Below are positions 8,971 through 20,839 of a stretch of DNA of 64,000 bases, piece after piece; positions within the stretch are counted from its first letter, which is position 1, and the number at the start of each line of letters is the position of its first letter. The notes beneath the pieces were generated by a model, which saw nothing but the letters and a program-made list of their open reading frames with translations, did no database searches and was not told the origin of the DNA. Origin of the DNA: Prorocentrum cordatum (taxonomy: Eukaryota; Sar; Dinophyceae; Prorocentrales; Prorocentraceae). Made by a program: the position numbers and the translations under genes. The stretch is from assembly GCA_963575745.1 (NCBI GenBank), contig CAUYUJ010017858.1, positions 1-64,000 on the forward strand, written 5' to 3'.

Positions 8971-9119
8971 CTCTCTCCTGGGCGGGGTTCGCTCGGGAGT
9001 CGGGCCCTCGCTGGGGGGCTCCTCGGCACTGCCACGGGCGGCGCGCCCTCGACGCGCGGGAGTCGCGCGCTCGCTCGGGACTCCCTCGCCACGCACGGGG
9101 GCGCCGCGCTCTGGGAACT

Positions 9120-9314
9120 TCGGGTCGGGCGAAAGGGGGGGATTGGGAAAGGGGGGGTTACGAAATTTGCTGCATGCAGCTGGTTTCGGCCTCACCGAGG
9201 GGCCCATTCCTCGATACATAGCCGCCTCCGGCGCCGGGAGGCGCCGGGAAAATCAGCTACGTGAGCTGATTCTCAAACCCCCCCTTTGCTATCCCCCCCT
9301 TTCGCCCGACCCGA
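9120..9314. mobile_element. Family E element with TIRs and perfect 5-bp TSD (E1)
   Basis: A 195-bp element. Left end TCGGGTCGGGCGAAAGGGGG and right end ...CTTTCGCCCGACCCGA are inverted copies, each with a second G/C run (GGGAAAGGGGGGGTT against AACCCCCCCTTTGC). Perfect target duplication GAACT at 9115-9119 and 9315-9319. Interior palindromes TGCTGCATGCAGC and AATCAGCTACGTGAGCTGATT-like. No ORF. Confidence 0.88.
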
Positions 9315-9319
9315 GAACT

Positions 9320-10267
9320 CAGGCATCCGCTTCTCGGGATTCTTCGAGGCACCTCGCTCTCGCTGCAGACTTCCCGACGTTCTGATGAGGAGAGTCGCGC
9401 CCTGATATCCCGCCCGCCCGGCCCGCGTCCGTCCGCTCGCCCTGCCCGCTTCAATGCCACTCCAGCTCGTCCCGCCCGTGGGGCCCTCCCGCTCGCTTGT
9501 TTGGGAAGCCCGCTCGCCCGTGGCAGAGTCCCGCCCGACCCGCCCGTGGAGGGTCCACCCGGCTGGACCTGCCGTTTTGGGTCGCCCGCCCGACACAGCC
9601 GTTCGAGTCCGTCCGCCCGACAGCCTGTCTCACCGTGTCGTGGTTTACCCAGGGGTTGGCACGAAGAAGGTCGCCCCCTCAATCGGGGCACGTGCACAGA
9701 CGATGGGCACGGGAGCCGAGGATGACACGGGGTAGACATGTGGAATGACACGTTCACAGTTCGCCCCCCTCCTCCCTGGTGCGTTCTGGCCACCTTTCCC
9801 GGTCGGACCCAGCCACGGCAATGAGGAGCCCCTCAGAGGCCTTGACGAGGCTGACAACGTCCAACGCCTCCCGACCCTCGATCCCCGCGATCCTCGACCC
9901 CCTTCGCGATCCACTGGCACCATCCACCAAAACCTCCCGATCTTAATCCTCGCGATCCACCACCGCCACCCACCTCGGCGGCGAGCCCAGGAGGGAGGTG
10001 AGAGGGGGCGGGCCTTCTCAGAAGGCGGCGGGGCTTCTCAGAAGACCTCTCGCCTTCTGAGAAGTGCCGTACGTCTTCGCAGAAGGCTCGGAGAACTTGT
10101 CAGAAGGCCGGAGGCCTTCCGAGCCTTCTGACTTCCAACTGGGCTCGCCGCCGAACCACCCTCGCCCTCATCGTTCTCGGAGCCGCCCCGGCGAAAGCAG
10201 AGGCGACCCCGCAAGCAGGGCCAGCTCCAGCTCGCCGCTGCCGTCGCTGCTGCCCGAGGAGGAGTAG
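9320..10267. other. Unassigned DNA with nested CTTCTGAGAAG hairpins
   Basis: No domain seen. 9400-9620 repeats CGCCCG/GCCCGC words. At 10008-10130 the palindromic words CCTTCTCAGAAGG, CTTCTCAGAAG, CCTTCTGAGAAG and CTTCGCAGAAGG follow one another and could fold as alternative hairpins. Confidence 0.45.
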
Positions 10268-10352
10268 GAAGAAGAGGAGGAGGAGGAGGAGGAGGAGGAG
10301 GAGGAGGAGGAGGAGGAGGAGGAGGAGGAGGGGGAGGAGGGGGAGGAGGAGG
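10268..10352. repeat. GGA microsatellite
   Basis: About 25 AGG units with two GGGGG interruptions. Confidence 0.95.
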
Positions 10353-10650
10353 AAGCCCATCTTGCCTCGCGCGCGTGGGCCAGCCCGCCGCGCGCTGCCG
10401 CTCGCGGGGCGCGAGCGATAGCAGCGGCGGCCAGCCCGCCCAGAGGCTGGGCTCAGGCGAGCCGCGGCGCCTACGCGTCGAGGGGGGGATACCCACATAC
10501 CCCTCGGCGTGCCGCGGCGCCGTGGCCGCGTGCGGTCACGCCCAGGCGTGAGCAGCGCACTGCAGCGCACTGCAGCGCGCGTGCTGGCGCGCGCCGCCTC
10601 CGCTTGGCGGCTCCTTGCGGATCATCATTCAGCACAGAACCAAGGCGGCT

Positions 10651-13445
10651 ACATGGGCGGCGATGACACCTTCGTACGATACCCAGACTGCGGATGCATA
10701 ATAATATAGAATATATCGTGGTGGAAGTGGCGCAAACACTGCAGGGCCCCGCTACCGAACCCGTCGGGTAAGCCGCCCCGCCGCTCGGGTAGTTCAGGCG
10801 GCGATCGTGATCGTGCTCGGTCGCCAGCTCCTGATGCAGCTGCCGGACCCTCGTGGCGCCCATGGTGGGGCAAGGCACCGCCTGGAGGTGGAGCGCGGCC
10901 CGAATCCAGCAGGTCTCGGGCACCCGACGTCTCTTTCTCCGGCGGCACCGCCCCTGGCCAGGAAGACGCCACAGGGCCACATGGCCACAGTTCGACAAAT
11001 TCGGTTTCGACGCCCCCGAGGAGGAACGCCTCAAGGCGCTGGTCAACTTCGTGGGCCAATCGGGCGATGTCGGACCAGAAACAACTCGACGAGCATCGGC
11101 GGTCGCAGCAGGAGGCATCGATCACAGTCGGAGCCGCCACCCAACGGGTCAAGCAGTCAGAGGCTGGATTACGCCGTGCAGTGGGGAAGTTCGTTCGGGT
11201 CGAATAAAACGAGGTTCAAGCAGAGGTTGCGGTGGCCTCAGCTGAAGTGGATCTCGCCCGAAGCATTTACCATGCGGCGGTCAAGAGGCTCGCCACTTCC
11301 GTTGCTGCAGACGAACATGCCGCCAAGCCAGAACACAACGCTGTACCCATCATCGACCTGGTATCGCTATCGGGAGGCCAAGAATTCCTCCTGGACGACG
11401 GTGGCCTTTTCGGGCTTGACGAATTGTGCGGCGTGGTCACAGATGACGATAAGAAAGAAGCCCAGCGGCGCCAGGACGAATTCCAAACGCAATTTGTTGA
11501 GGCTGCCAGGGCTTGCTTCGGAGACCTCGAGGCGAAAGCGACGGCCATTTAGGAGGAGCAGGCCAAGCAGAAGGAGCGACTCAAAGCCAAGCGACCTCGC
11601 CCCAATGCCGAAGGCGATGCAGACCAGACCAAGCCGCGGGGCGACCCAGGGACCACGCCTGGACACGCAAGCGACAGCGGTGGGGGCGAGGCACCGCCGA
11701 CGTCCAAGGCGCCGCCTGGCAAGGCAAGGCAGGCCCACCAGGTGCTGCGCCCTCTGTGGCAGCGGCGGCGGCGGGCGAGACTCCATCTGTCGTCAGGGAT
11801 GTCAAGGAGAAACTGGCCCAGGCTGCAGCTGCTGCAGCGGCCAGCAAGGCTCCGCCGCGGGGGTAGCATCGGCATCGAACCCAACTACTACCACATCTAC
11901 TTCGAGGGGCAGCGGGGCGATGATAGTTGGTCAGACCAGCCGACGCATCCGAGCCGCTGCAGTTTTGAACATGCAGATTTGTCAAGCATGATGGTCCCAG
12001 CAGTCACGGGTGACTATGGCCGTGCCAGCCATGCTCGACCCTATTGGTCCTGCTACGCGCTTACCTCGGAAGCCGCGGGCGACTACGACGACCACGTTGA
12101 GCACGAGACCGACACCTACTACCACACCGCAGCGGCTGGAGACCAGCCAGACCCACAGCAGCGGCGAGTTCGCAGCAGCCTTGCGCCAGGACTGGACCGT
12201 CTTGCCTCGCGATGGGCCACGAGATGGATCCGTGATCCAGACATCGGTGCACGAGATGATGACAGACTGGCCTACTTGGACTAGTGCGCCAGCTACGTCA
12301 CCGAGCAGCTGCAGCACTATCGCTTCGCCGACGTCTTGCGCATGAGGCACCAGACAGCGGAGCAATTGGCCGCTGAGATATGCACGTTGGCATGGCACAG
12401 GGGCCGATACCGCCGAGACAGGTATTGACGCTGGCTAGCGACGCTGAACTCGGCCCAACTACGAGCGGCGCTCGATCTACGCCGCATTGATTATGAGAGA
12501 CTTCGAGGGTGGATTACAAACCCAGGCCGACAAGGGCCAGCTCCGCCCATCGGCCCGCCTGGCCGACGCCGCGTCAAGGATGTCAGCTACTGGAACTACA
12601 TCGGCGAGTGCGCGGTCGCCGACTCGGACAACTGCGACGGCGAGGGCGACCGCCGCGGCTTCGAGATCCAGCGGCGCGAGGATTGCCGCGAGTGGACGCT
12701 GGGCGACCTGGACATCGTCGATTGCCACGGGTGGACCACAGAGAGCCAGGGCGGCATCACAGGTAGCGACTACAGCGACATAGGCGTCGACGGCGAGGGC
12801 CCCGAGATGATGCATGGGCGCGACCTTTTTGGCGCGGGTATGAGCGCGCGCGTGGCCGCCGGCGTCGGAGCAAATCCAGGACGTGGCCACCCTGGTTCAT
12901 GTCCGCCACGGATTGCTGGACGAAAAGGCAGTTCCCCGTGGTTGCAGTGGCGAGATGAGGAAAGGTCCTGGACTTCGCGTCCTGAGCAGCCTCGGTTGGG
13001 CACAGCCCGACACGCTGCAGACTCGGGGCCCTGCCAGGCGTGCAGGGCGCAAGCCCCGTTGTCGTGTGCGGGCTCGTGTAACCACGTTACGGATCCGCCT
13101 CTAATAAGCCCATGAGGTGACCTCCCTGGCAGTCTGTCGTCAGTTTTGCCGTGCACCGTTGCAGACAGGACGCCTCTCCTTCAGCAAGATGCGGACGATG
13201 GAGACGATTTTCAAGGAGCTCGAGCTGGACCCCCTTCTACGAGAGCGCGCCGAGCAGCAACAGCATCTTCTCCTCCGACGCCTTTGTGCTATGACCAGCT
13301 TGGATGTCGCTTGAATCCGGCGCCCACACTGAGTCGGAGGGCCGCTTGGGCGAGGCGTGAGGACTGCGCCCCTTGCGTATACGTGTTCTGGCGGCTGGCT
13401 GACGAGGCCTATGCCCCGTTCTTGCAGGCCATGGCTGAGTTCTAA
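10651..13445 (+). pseudogene. LINE-1 N-terminal ORF region with in-frame stops
   Basis: One frame can be followed for about 930 codons with stops at 10707, 11205, 11550, 12282, 12426, 13113 and 13443. It begins GGDDTFVRYPDCGC, then a Ser/Pro/Arg-rich basic stretch, then a charged Ala/Glu/Arg segment (SDQKQLDEHRRSQQEA to DLARSIYHAAVKR) that looks like a coiled coil, then a Lys/Arg/Pro-rich linker, then Asp/Glu-rich sequence (SYWNYIGECAVADSDNCDGE). It is expected to correspond to the nucleic-acid-binding and linker part of the LINE. Frame continuity with the endonuclease supports the assignment; no Pfam-like domain is evident. Confidence 0.65.
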
Positions 13446-13789
13446 GGCATCGACGCACTGGGAGCACGCGCCAACTTGGCCAGAGACATGAACCCGAGCA
13501 TGGAACGAGCGAGTGCGAGCAAGGGCGGGCTATCGGAGATGGTTCACACCGCTGCGCGATCAAGTCGATCCGATGGAGTGCCGGGCAGAAGTTCACCGAC
13601 ATGTCGACAACCAGGCCGAGACCATCAGTTGGCTCACGGCCAATGCTCAGGCACCGGCGTCACCTGCGAGCGCGTCGGCATCCAGAAACCCGACGGCGAG
13701 TGCGACGGCGACGTCGGCGATTACGAGCGCGCCTGCTCCTCCGCAACCAGCCGTGGGATTCGCAGCGCTCTGGCCTCTGACGGGCCGTC

Positions 13790-14640
13790 AACCTGGTGGT
13801 TCATCATTGTTAACCTCAACGCGTGGGTTTCGTACCAGGATGTCCTCGAATGGCAACTGGGCCAAAGGGCCCGCAGCAGTCACGCCTGGATCGTACAGGA
13901 GTTTCGGCTCGAGAAATCCAAGGAGAGGTCGGCCGCCAACTGGGCCCTCCAGAGGGGCCTCAAGACCAACTTCGATGCCGCGGTCCGCACTGGTGACCAT
14001 TAGCTAGCTACGTCGGCCGGAGTCATGGCTGGCGTCGCGTCCCACGCTCGCTCGATCACGATCCCCTGGGAGGATCTGGGAATGCGATCCACCGGTGCTG
14101 CAAGAGTTGCAGCGCTCAAGGTGGATGCGATTGTGGCTTCTGGGTGTCTCTGGATTGCTCTCTGCGCCCGCGATGGCCAGGACTGCGAGGGGGGCAACCT
14201 CGAGCTCCTGGAGGATCTGGGGGTCTTTCTCCAAGGTTGCCAGGTGCCCTGGGTTCTAGCAGGAGACTTCTTCGTGGCCCCAGACGCGCCTGGACTGGTC
14301 AAGTTGACTCAGCTGCTCAACGTGGCGATAGTTGCGCCTGACACGGCGTCCATCTCCAGCGGTTCTGGCAAGGCACGCTGCCTGGACTTCTTTATCGCGT
14401 CGAGAGGGACGGCCTCTGCTGTTCAAAATATCATGCCGCTCCATGCTGCTCCATGCGGCCCGCGCACCCCAGTTCAGCTGACGTTGCAAGGATTCGCCCT
14501 CAGACTCCCAGTTCATGTACGCGTGGCGTGGAAAGCGTTTCCCACCGAGGCCCCATTGGCAGTCAGAAGGGGCCCCTCAGGCACCATTGGGCCTGAACCG
14601 CTGGAGACCCTCCAGTGGCTTGCCAAGATGGGACATCAGC
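13790..14640 (+). pseudogene. LINE-1 AP-type endonuclease domain
   Basis: Endonuclease/exonuclease/phosphatase fold that nicks target DNA for priming. NLNAW (13812-) is the N-terminal motif, VQEFRL (about 13897-) carries the metal-binding Glu, a stop TAG interrupts at 14001, GVASHARSITIP follows as the GGVAIL-like strand, LAGDFF (14259-) is the usual GDFN with N changed to F, and CLDFFIAS is the LDYFL-like strand. The usual final SDH could not be found clearly. The frame is then lost to the reverse transcriptase linker near 14630. Confidence 0.85.
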
Positions 14641-16580
14641 TATGTCATCGCTCTGACCTCTGTAAAGGAGCTGACACGCCTTGCCGTGGACGTGCTGGCG
14701 GCTTCCGTCGTCGCGAAGTGCAGCTGCAGTTGCTCCTGCGGCGGCGGTGGGAAGATGAAGTGTCGCCGAAAGGCCGACTGGAAATCGCTCCAGGGACTCT
14801 TGCGCAGGATTCGCGGCTTCTGGGCAGGCCTTGACATCCCGAGGGTCTGGGACACCATGGAAGGTCTCCTGAGAACCATCCAGCAGATCGGTCCTGCAGT
14901 TCTGGAACCAGATCTGGGGCTTATCGGAGACATCTCTTCTCTGTTAGATGTGGCGGCATCAGGTGGCGACTCCCTGGAAGCTGCCATCAACTCGGTAGAT
15001 CTTTTCACCGAGCGTATCACCCGCGAGCAGTCTCATCTCCGATGGCAGCGCTGGCGAGCATGGGCCCACGATGCAGTGTCTGGAGGAGGCAAGGTCGCGC
15101 ATAACATTGCCCGAGAGGCGGCGGCGATCGCCCCTCCCCTTGCGCCCGCAGGTCTGCCGCTGCAGGAGAGCGCCGCTGTTTTGCACTTGCAGTCGGGCTG
15201 GGGCAAATATTGGCAAGACACGAAGACCATTATGACGGATGCCCAGACACGATTGGCCACAGCTGATACCCTGCCCCCTTTCCACGGTCGAGCAGATACG
15301 CTCTGCGTTGAAGAAGTTCAGACATGATGTGGGGTTAGGGGTCGACAGTATCAATCCCAGAGGTTGGATGCTTCTGCCCGACGACTTTCTCAGCTGGCTA
15401 TGCGACGTCATTGCAGCTCGGGAAAGAGACCTGGAGGTTCCCAACGGGTTGCCCACGATCATCGTTTCCATCGCTAACGCAGAAGGCCCAGGTCTCCGTC
15501 CCATCGCGCTCATTGCAAGCATTTTCCGCGTTTGGGCACGAATGCGCCAGTCCATGGCCAAGGAGTGGGAGCGCGCCCATGACCTCCCTTCTTTCTGGGG
15601 ATCGCGTGAGCGGACGTGCGATCGAGCTGGGTGGGAACATGAGTTCTACAACTACCTCGCCTCCCTAAACAAGTTTGAGTCCGCCACTTTGTTCAGCGAC
15701 CTGGAGAAATTCTACGAACGAGTACCCCACTTTATTCGGGTGAGGGAGTCTAGGGCCACGGGGTTCAATGGGCGCCTCGCTCTGGCTGCTTGCAGGCTCT
15801 ATGGGGGGCCCGCCCAGAGTCCGCAGCTTCCACAACGCCGTCGGGGAGGTTTTCAACGCTGTTGGAACTAGTCTTGCAGGCTGCTCGTTAGCGACTTCTT
15901 TTGCTAAGATGATCCTGTTCCGCTTCCTCAGAGACTTTTCGGAGGCCCACCCCGATGTCAATATCGGGAACGTAGTTGATGACGTTCATGCCCAGTGCCT
16001 CGGCACCGTGGACACCATCACGCAGCAGCTAGGCCAGGTGGGGGACAAACTGGTGGTAGGCTACGCAAGGCTTGAGCTGGTTCTGGAGAACTCCAAGACC
16101 CACTACGTTGCATCCTCGAGGCGCCTTGAGACCCAGCTTGGAGCAGTCTGGCGCGTCAATGGGTTCCTGTCCAGGAAGGCAGCCAGGAGCCTGGGGTCGA
16201 CGGTCACGGCGGCTGGGCGGCGACGTGGGGCCACCATTCAGGCTGCGCGACTCCGAAAATTTGCCCGAAGGAGTTGGAATGTGCGTCAGCTTCGAGGCGG
16301 CGGGGCCGTTACCCACCGAGTGCAGCGACCAGGCCCGCAGGCGTGTGCCGTCTGGGGGGCCGTCGTGGGCGGCCTCGCGAGTCGTCAGCTTAACGGTCTC
16401 CGAGTTTCTGCGGTGAGGCCCCCGTTCGAAAGAAAGGGCACGGCTTCGCCAGGCTTCAGATTGTATAGTTCAGGAATCGGACAGCGCATGGACCCTTGGG
16501 CCCTTCGCCACAGATTCGCGGTCTCGGCCTGGGCCCAGGCCTTGTGGGAAGGGAGGCCCACGCTGGCCAACATGCAGTAG
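14641..16580 (+). pseudogene. LINE-1 reverse transcriptase
   Basis: The linker in frame 1 (DISYVIALTSVKELTRLAV to about 15327) leads into frame 2 at STVEQIRSALKKFRHDVGLG. GLRPIALIASIFRVWARM (15491-) is the LRPISL-like motif. FSDLEKFYERVP (Asp at 15698) is motif A. After a shift near 15790, frame 3 gives AVGTSLAGCSLATSFAKMIL (motif B region) and NIGNVVDDVHAQ (15978-15983 encodes DD), motif C, with VVDD instead of the usual YxDD. ENSKTHYVASS and a basic thumb region follow. Stop at 16578-16580. Confidence 0.9.
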
Positions 16581-16592
16581 GCTCTAGAAGGG

Positions 16593-17180
16593 GTGCATCA
16601 CGATTTGATCCAGGTCCACTTTGCCTCGCGGGCTGTAAAATCACCGGTGCACGTTTTTGTGCAAACCATCAGGAACCCAGGCTGGCAAGTCCAAAATGCT
16701 CGGAGTTTGGCGACCGAGGATGGTAGAGCGGTGGATTTGCTTGCGCTTGCACCCCTTCAAATTTCTTGGTTAGCGCAGCGAGCGGCCCAGAGGAAATCGA
16801 ACGCGGCGGCCTTGACGGCCCGCAGTTCTTCGCTTGCGTGGGCCCGCCCCGTCTTCTGGGAGCCCCTCCTGGACCGGATGGAAGGGCCCGCGCGCGGCCT
16901 CTGGTCGAAGCATCATCAGCATTCGCTGCGCAGCCTTGTCTCACAATGTACTTGGACCCAAGGCAGACTTTGCAAGCGCGGTCTCACCGAGGACCCGCTA
17001 TGCCAGCTGTGTCGCTCCGCTCGTGGGACCCTCTGGCATCGGCGATTTGTGTGCCCAGCTTTGCGCGGTGAAAGGGTCACGGCCTGCAGCGCGGAGTTAC
17101 TGAAGGCCGCGTCCAGACTTGAGGCCTGGCATCAGGGCCTTGAAAAGGCGGCTGCAGGCATCTTCCTTGCCCCCATTTGA
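16593..17180 (+). pseudogene. LINE-1 thumb/linker with zinc knuckle
   Basis: Same frame as the RT motif C part, after one stop. CQLCRSARGTLWHRRFVC fits the Cx2C...Hx4C knuckle found between RT and RNase H in many LINEs. Upstream sequence WARPVFWEPLLDRMEGPARG and RGLTEDPLCQ is typical connecting sequence. Confidence 0.8.
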
Positions 17181-17222
17181 GCTGGCTTTTTCCCCCTCCT
17201 CGCTTGTCAAGCAGGTATCACC

Positions 17223-17419
17223 TTGGTGAGTCGGCCAGAAGGCGGGGTCCTGCGGGGACATGTTTTCTCGGGCGGGTCTTGCCGTGGCCCGGCGGACCCC
17301 TGGCCAGCCCGCGCGGGCTGGGCTCTAGCCATGATGGGTGAGGATGGCCGGTTTATCTCTGGCGCCGTCCCGCTCGAGGCGGCGCCGTTTCAATCGGCGA
17401 GAGACGGTGGATATTATGC

Positions 17420-17461
<42 letters not shown>

Positions 17462-17770
17462 GGAGGGGGGGGGGGGGGGCTTGCGGTGCTGTTGATGGTA
17501 TGGATGCCCAATTCTATATCGACTGCAGCGGCGCGCTCGGGGCGCTCCGATGCCCGCCGTTTGCGATGAACTCGAGCTGCTCGCGATGTCATCTATGGTC
17601 GCGGGTATTCCATGCCTTTGATTGTGCTAGCCCCACTGCCACTAAAGTAAAGGCGCACACCAGCTGGGCAGACGCGGAGGTACGTCGGACCACAACCTTC
17701 GCTAAACGTGGTTCGGATGCTGCGAATAAATAGGCGAAGATGGGAGCCGACTGTCCTAGATGCCAAAGCT
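17223..17770 (+). pseudogene. LINE-1 RNase H domain, first catalytic Asp lost, microsatellite inserted
   Basis: HVFSGGSCRGPADPWPARAG matches the first RNase H strand (normally FTDGSC) with the catalytic Asp changed to Gly. FYIDCSGALGAL is the region of the third acidic residue. VKAHTSWADAEVRRTTTFAK and GSDAANK-stop-AKMGA match the final HxxxxxD block. A frameshift and the TA/poly-G tract at 17423-17480 split the domain, so it is inactive. Confidence 0.82.
17423..17480. repeat. TA microsatellite and G-run inside RNase H
   Basis: About 17 TA units followed by a run of about 18 G with one interruption. Confidence 0.95.
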
Positions 17771-18019
17771 GTTGGGAGAGTTTTCAAGCAGGTTGTCCGT
17801 TAGGCGGCTCACTCGGCCTCGGAGCAAGAGGTCCTGGTGGTCATCCGAAAGTTTCATGGCTTCTCAGGACATTCCCGAGCTCGTGCTCGAGGCGAAAGGT
17901 CGAGACCGCCAGCAGCCAGGCCCCTTCGTGAGCTTCACAATGGGTCGGCACGTTTTCTCTTTGAGCCGTGGGGCCCAGGCCGACCTTGAAGTCCTCATGG
18001 GGCTCCTCGGCACGTTTTC
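17771..18019 (+). pseudogene. LINE-1 segment between RNase H and C-terminal finger
   Basis: Open but frame-shifted sequence with no motif. Its length fits the linker seen between these domains. Confidence 0.5.
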
Positions 18020-18493
18020 ATGAAAGCAGCTGTCTTCGGAGCCGACGGACAGCGTGAGATCCGAGGCTCGACGGTTCTATGTTGCACGACCTGTGGGGCG
18101 TACAGATGGGGTGGGGTAGAGTCTCTTTGTAAGACCTGCCCAAGGCCCCAAGATGTGACGGCCGCCCTTCGAAGACAGAAAGGACGTGCTGCTGAACGCC
18201 TCTTCTTTGGATGGGCTTCGCAATACAGAGGGTGGACCACAAAGGAACCGCGACCAGCAACACCCATAGATCTTGTTCCCGCTGCCCGTTCCAACGGATC
18301 CATTATTAAGCCGCCTACAAATGTGGGGGTGGAGGCGTCGGGACTTGGTGGGCGGGGGATTTGGGGGGAGAAATGGACTGCTGACCAGATCTCGGCTCGC
18401 TTTGGGCTCGCACCCGATGATGTGAGCCTCTGGAGCCAGAGACTGGAGAGAATTCAGAAGAGCCCGAAGCACCCAGGCAACAAAACCCTGTAA
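18020..18493 (+). pseudogene. LINE-1 C-terminal Cys finger region
   Basis: CCTTCGAYRWGGVESLCKTC gives a Cx2CGAY...Cx2C pattern. The same arrangement (WCAVCGAW...C) ends LINE-2 at about 42 kb, so it is a conserved terminal domain of this LINE lineage. Its function is unknown; nucleic acid binding is an inference. Stop TAA at 18491-18493. Confidence 0.7.
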
Positions 18494-18599
18494 TGATGTG
18501 TTTTGGTTTTGTCATTGTTCAACCTCCTGAGTGGGGGGCGGATTCTTGCTGGCTGAGGCGTGTCACCGACCACTTCCGCCCTGGGAAACAGGAGCAGAA

Positions 18600-18925
18600 A
18601 ACAGAGGACGAGGGGGAGGAGGAGGAAAAGGAGGAGAACGAGGGGGAGGAGGAGGGGGAGGCAGAGGACGAGGGGAGGGGAGGGGGAGGAGGAGGAGGAG
18701 GAGGAGGAGGAGGAAGAGGAGGAGGAGGAGGAGGAGGAGGAGGAGGAGGAGGAGGAGGAGGGAGGAGGAGGAGGAGAGGAGCTGAGGAGGAGGAGGAGGA
18801 GGAGGTGGAGGTGGAGGAGGGAGGAAGAGGAAGGGAGGAGGAGGAGGAGGAGGAGGAGGAGGAGGAGGAGGAGGAGGAGGAGGAGGAGGAGGAGGAGGAG
18901 GACGGAGGAAGACGGAGGAGGAGGA
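18600..18925. repeat. GGA microsatellite
   Basis: Very long purine tract (AGG, GAGGGGGAG, AAGAGG variants). It follows the LINE 3' end by about 100 bp. Confidence 0.95.
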
Positions 18926-18984
18926 GCTTGGCGCTGCCGCCCTCGTCATCGCCCCTGCCGGCCCGAGGGGGCGAGCTCGAGCGC

Positions 18985-19040
18985 CGCCGCGGCCGCCACG
19001 GCCGCCGCCGCCGCGGCCGCCGCCGCCGCCGCGGCCGCCA

Positions 19041-19092
<52 letters not shown>
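18985..19092. repeat. GCC and GTC triplet tracts
   Basis: GCCGCC-rich stretch followed by about 17 GTC units. Confidence 0.9.
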
Positions 19093-19096
<4 letters not shown>

Positions 19097-19371
19097 GGTG
19101 GTGTCGCCCCGGGAGGACGAGGCGCCGCGCCGACCCCGCGGGCAGGGCTCGCTGCCGCGCCTCAAGGACGACGTGCCCGAGCCCATGGAGACTAAGCCTC
19201 GTCGTGCGCAGGCGATGTTGCCCTGGGACGGCATCGAGGACGACCGCCACCACCGCCACCACCTCCTCCTCCTCCGCCTCCTCCTCTCTTCCTCCTCCTT
19301 TCTCCGTCCTTCTTTCTTCCTCCTGCTCCCTTCTTCCTCCTGCTCCCTCCGCCCACTGGGAGTAATAACAG

Positions 19372-19553
19372 ACAGCGCAAACGTAAACTTTCCCAGCTCC
19401 GCTCTGATTTCTTGGATCGGCGCTGGACCCCACTGGCGGCGCCTCCGGCGCCGAGCCTGGCATGCTCTGCGCGCCAGGGAGGGGGGTCCAGCGCCGATCC
19501 ACGAAATCTGTGACATCCGAGAAGTTGTGTTTCTGCCGTGTTTTGTTCGTCTA
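19372..19553. mobile_element. Family H element, copy H1 (degenerate)
   Basis: Inverted arms ATTTCTTGGATCGGCGCTGG and, inverted from the right, ATTTCGTGGATCGGCGCTGG enclose a GC-rich centre (GGCGGCGCCTCCGGCGCC) present in opposite orientation in H2 (40119-40316). The outer arms are only weakly paired, so the ends are approximate. Confidence 0.7.
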
Positions 19554-19655
19554 TCCGTCTCTATTCTTGAGAACTTCTCCCTGTCGCATCCCCGGACGTG
19601 TCGTGTCGGTTATGCGGGCTGGGTTTTTCGCCTCACATCACCATACGGTAGAGGG

Positions 19656-19828
19656 AAACAATTACTGAACACTCCCCCTCCCCCCCAAACTCAACGTTGG
19701 CACGCGCGTGGGAGACTGCGGTCGAAGTGCATCTGATCAGACCCACCGCCAACTTTGAACATTGGGGGGAGGGAAAGGCGTTGACGGATGAATGTGGCAT
19801 GTGTTCGCTAATTTGTTCCGAGGCCTGT
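19656..19828 (+). repeat. 173-bp duplicated block T, copy 1
   Basis: Nearly identical by eye to 20840-21012 (same length, same strand). The block begins AAACAATTACTGAACAC and contains GTTCGCTAATTTGTTCC near its right end, which pairs inversely with the start, so it may be a TIR element. It contains GTCGAAGTGCATCTGATCAG. Confidence 0.85.
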
Positions 19829-20176
19829 GGGTGCGTTGCCCGGCACGTGGCTGCCCTCGAACTGATCGGGGCGCAAACAAACAGGAAGAGGTACACGGGG
19901 GAATGTTCGAGGGGAGGACCCGAGAGGAGTCATCTCAATCACTACGGAAATCAAGCCGTCAACCGTGGAGTTACTCCGGACTGAATCAGACAGGGGCAAA
20001 TCGAACTTGACACTTTGCATTTCGACTTTTACGACGGACCACGGCGGCGGCCGACTGACAACGACGACGACGCCGGGGCGCCAAGCAAGAAACGGCCAAA
20101 GCGGCTGCATGTTGTTATCTTTAACACCTCCCCAACGGCCCCGGGCCCCCCCCGGAGGTGCTTCGCGCATCCCATT
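19829..20176. other. Unassigned DNA
   Basis: No gene recognised; both strands carry open frames of about 80-125 codons without motifs. Confidence 0.35.
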
Positions 20177-20325
20177 ATATTTTTTCATGTATTACTCGCA
20201 TTACTCGTAGAAAGAGAAAAATCTTCTTGAACTATTTTCTTTTTCTTACGAGTGATACGAGTAATATGTGAAAAATGAGGAGCGATGGGACGAGTGATTC
20301 GAGTAATACGTGGAAAATAGGGCGC
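20177..20325. repeat. TACGAGTAAT inverted repeat
   Basis: ATGTATTACTCGCATTACTC (left) pairs with GAGTGATACGAGTAATATGT (right) around a short AT-rich loop, and GAGTGATTCGAGTAATACGT follows as a direct third copy. Confidence 0.75.
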
Positions 20326-20364
20326 GGAACGACTCGGGCGCCAGAACACTGGAAACTATGATAT

Positions 20365-20755
20365 ACACGGATGTATGCATGTATGTAAGTATGCATGTAT
20401 GTATGTATGTATGCGTGTACACATACATATATGTGTGTATATACACATATGTATATTTGCATATGTATATACATACATATGTATATACATGTATATTTAT
20501 ATATATATACGTATATATCTTCGTGGTCTCGCAGACATCCTTACCCGCAGAATCGCTCGGCCAACTCGGGGCGACTCGGGCGCAAGAGCAATGAACAAAT
20601 GTGATATACATACATATACATGTATGTAAACATATATTACGGTGTGTGTATGTACAAATATATATGTATACATGCATGCATACACGTATGTCTACGCATC
20701 TGTATATGGATATGTGCATCTGTGTATATATGAATATATGTACATATATCATCAG
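20365..20755. repeat. TATG/TACA microsatellites with a repeated 50-bp spacer
   Basis: Two tracts of TATG, ATGT and TATA words (20365-20520, 20600-20755). The sequence TTACCCGCAGAATCGCTCGG follows each tract (about 20540 and 20777), so tract plus spacer was duplicated. Confidence 0.85.
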
Positions 20756-20839
20756 CATGGTCTCGCATAAATCTTTACCCGCAGAATCGCTCGGCCAACT
20801 CGCAAATGACGGGATTAATTAAACAATGAGACGGTCGAG

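Larger units (their letters stand above)
10651..18493 (+). mobile_element. LINE-type retrotransposon LINE-1, near full length, decayed
   Basis: Non-LTR element with domains in normal order: N-terminal region, AP-type endonuclease (about 13790-14420), reverse transcriptase (about 15330-16100), CCHC-like zinc knuckle (about 17000-17060), RNase H (17250-17740) and a C-terminal Cys finger (18080-18150). The main frame is frame 3 for most of 10651-14640, then shifts near 14630, 15330 and 15790. At least eight in-frame stops lie in the 5' half. A TA microsatellite has expanded inside RNase H. It is therefore not autonomous. The 3' end passes into a GGA tract; no poly(A) or target duplication was recognised. 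RNase H plus AP endonuclease places it near I/R1/LOA-like groups; the exact clade is not determined. Confidence 0.9.
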
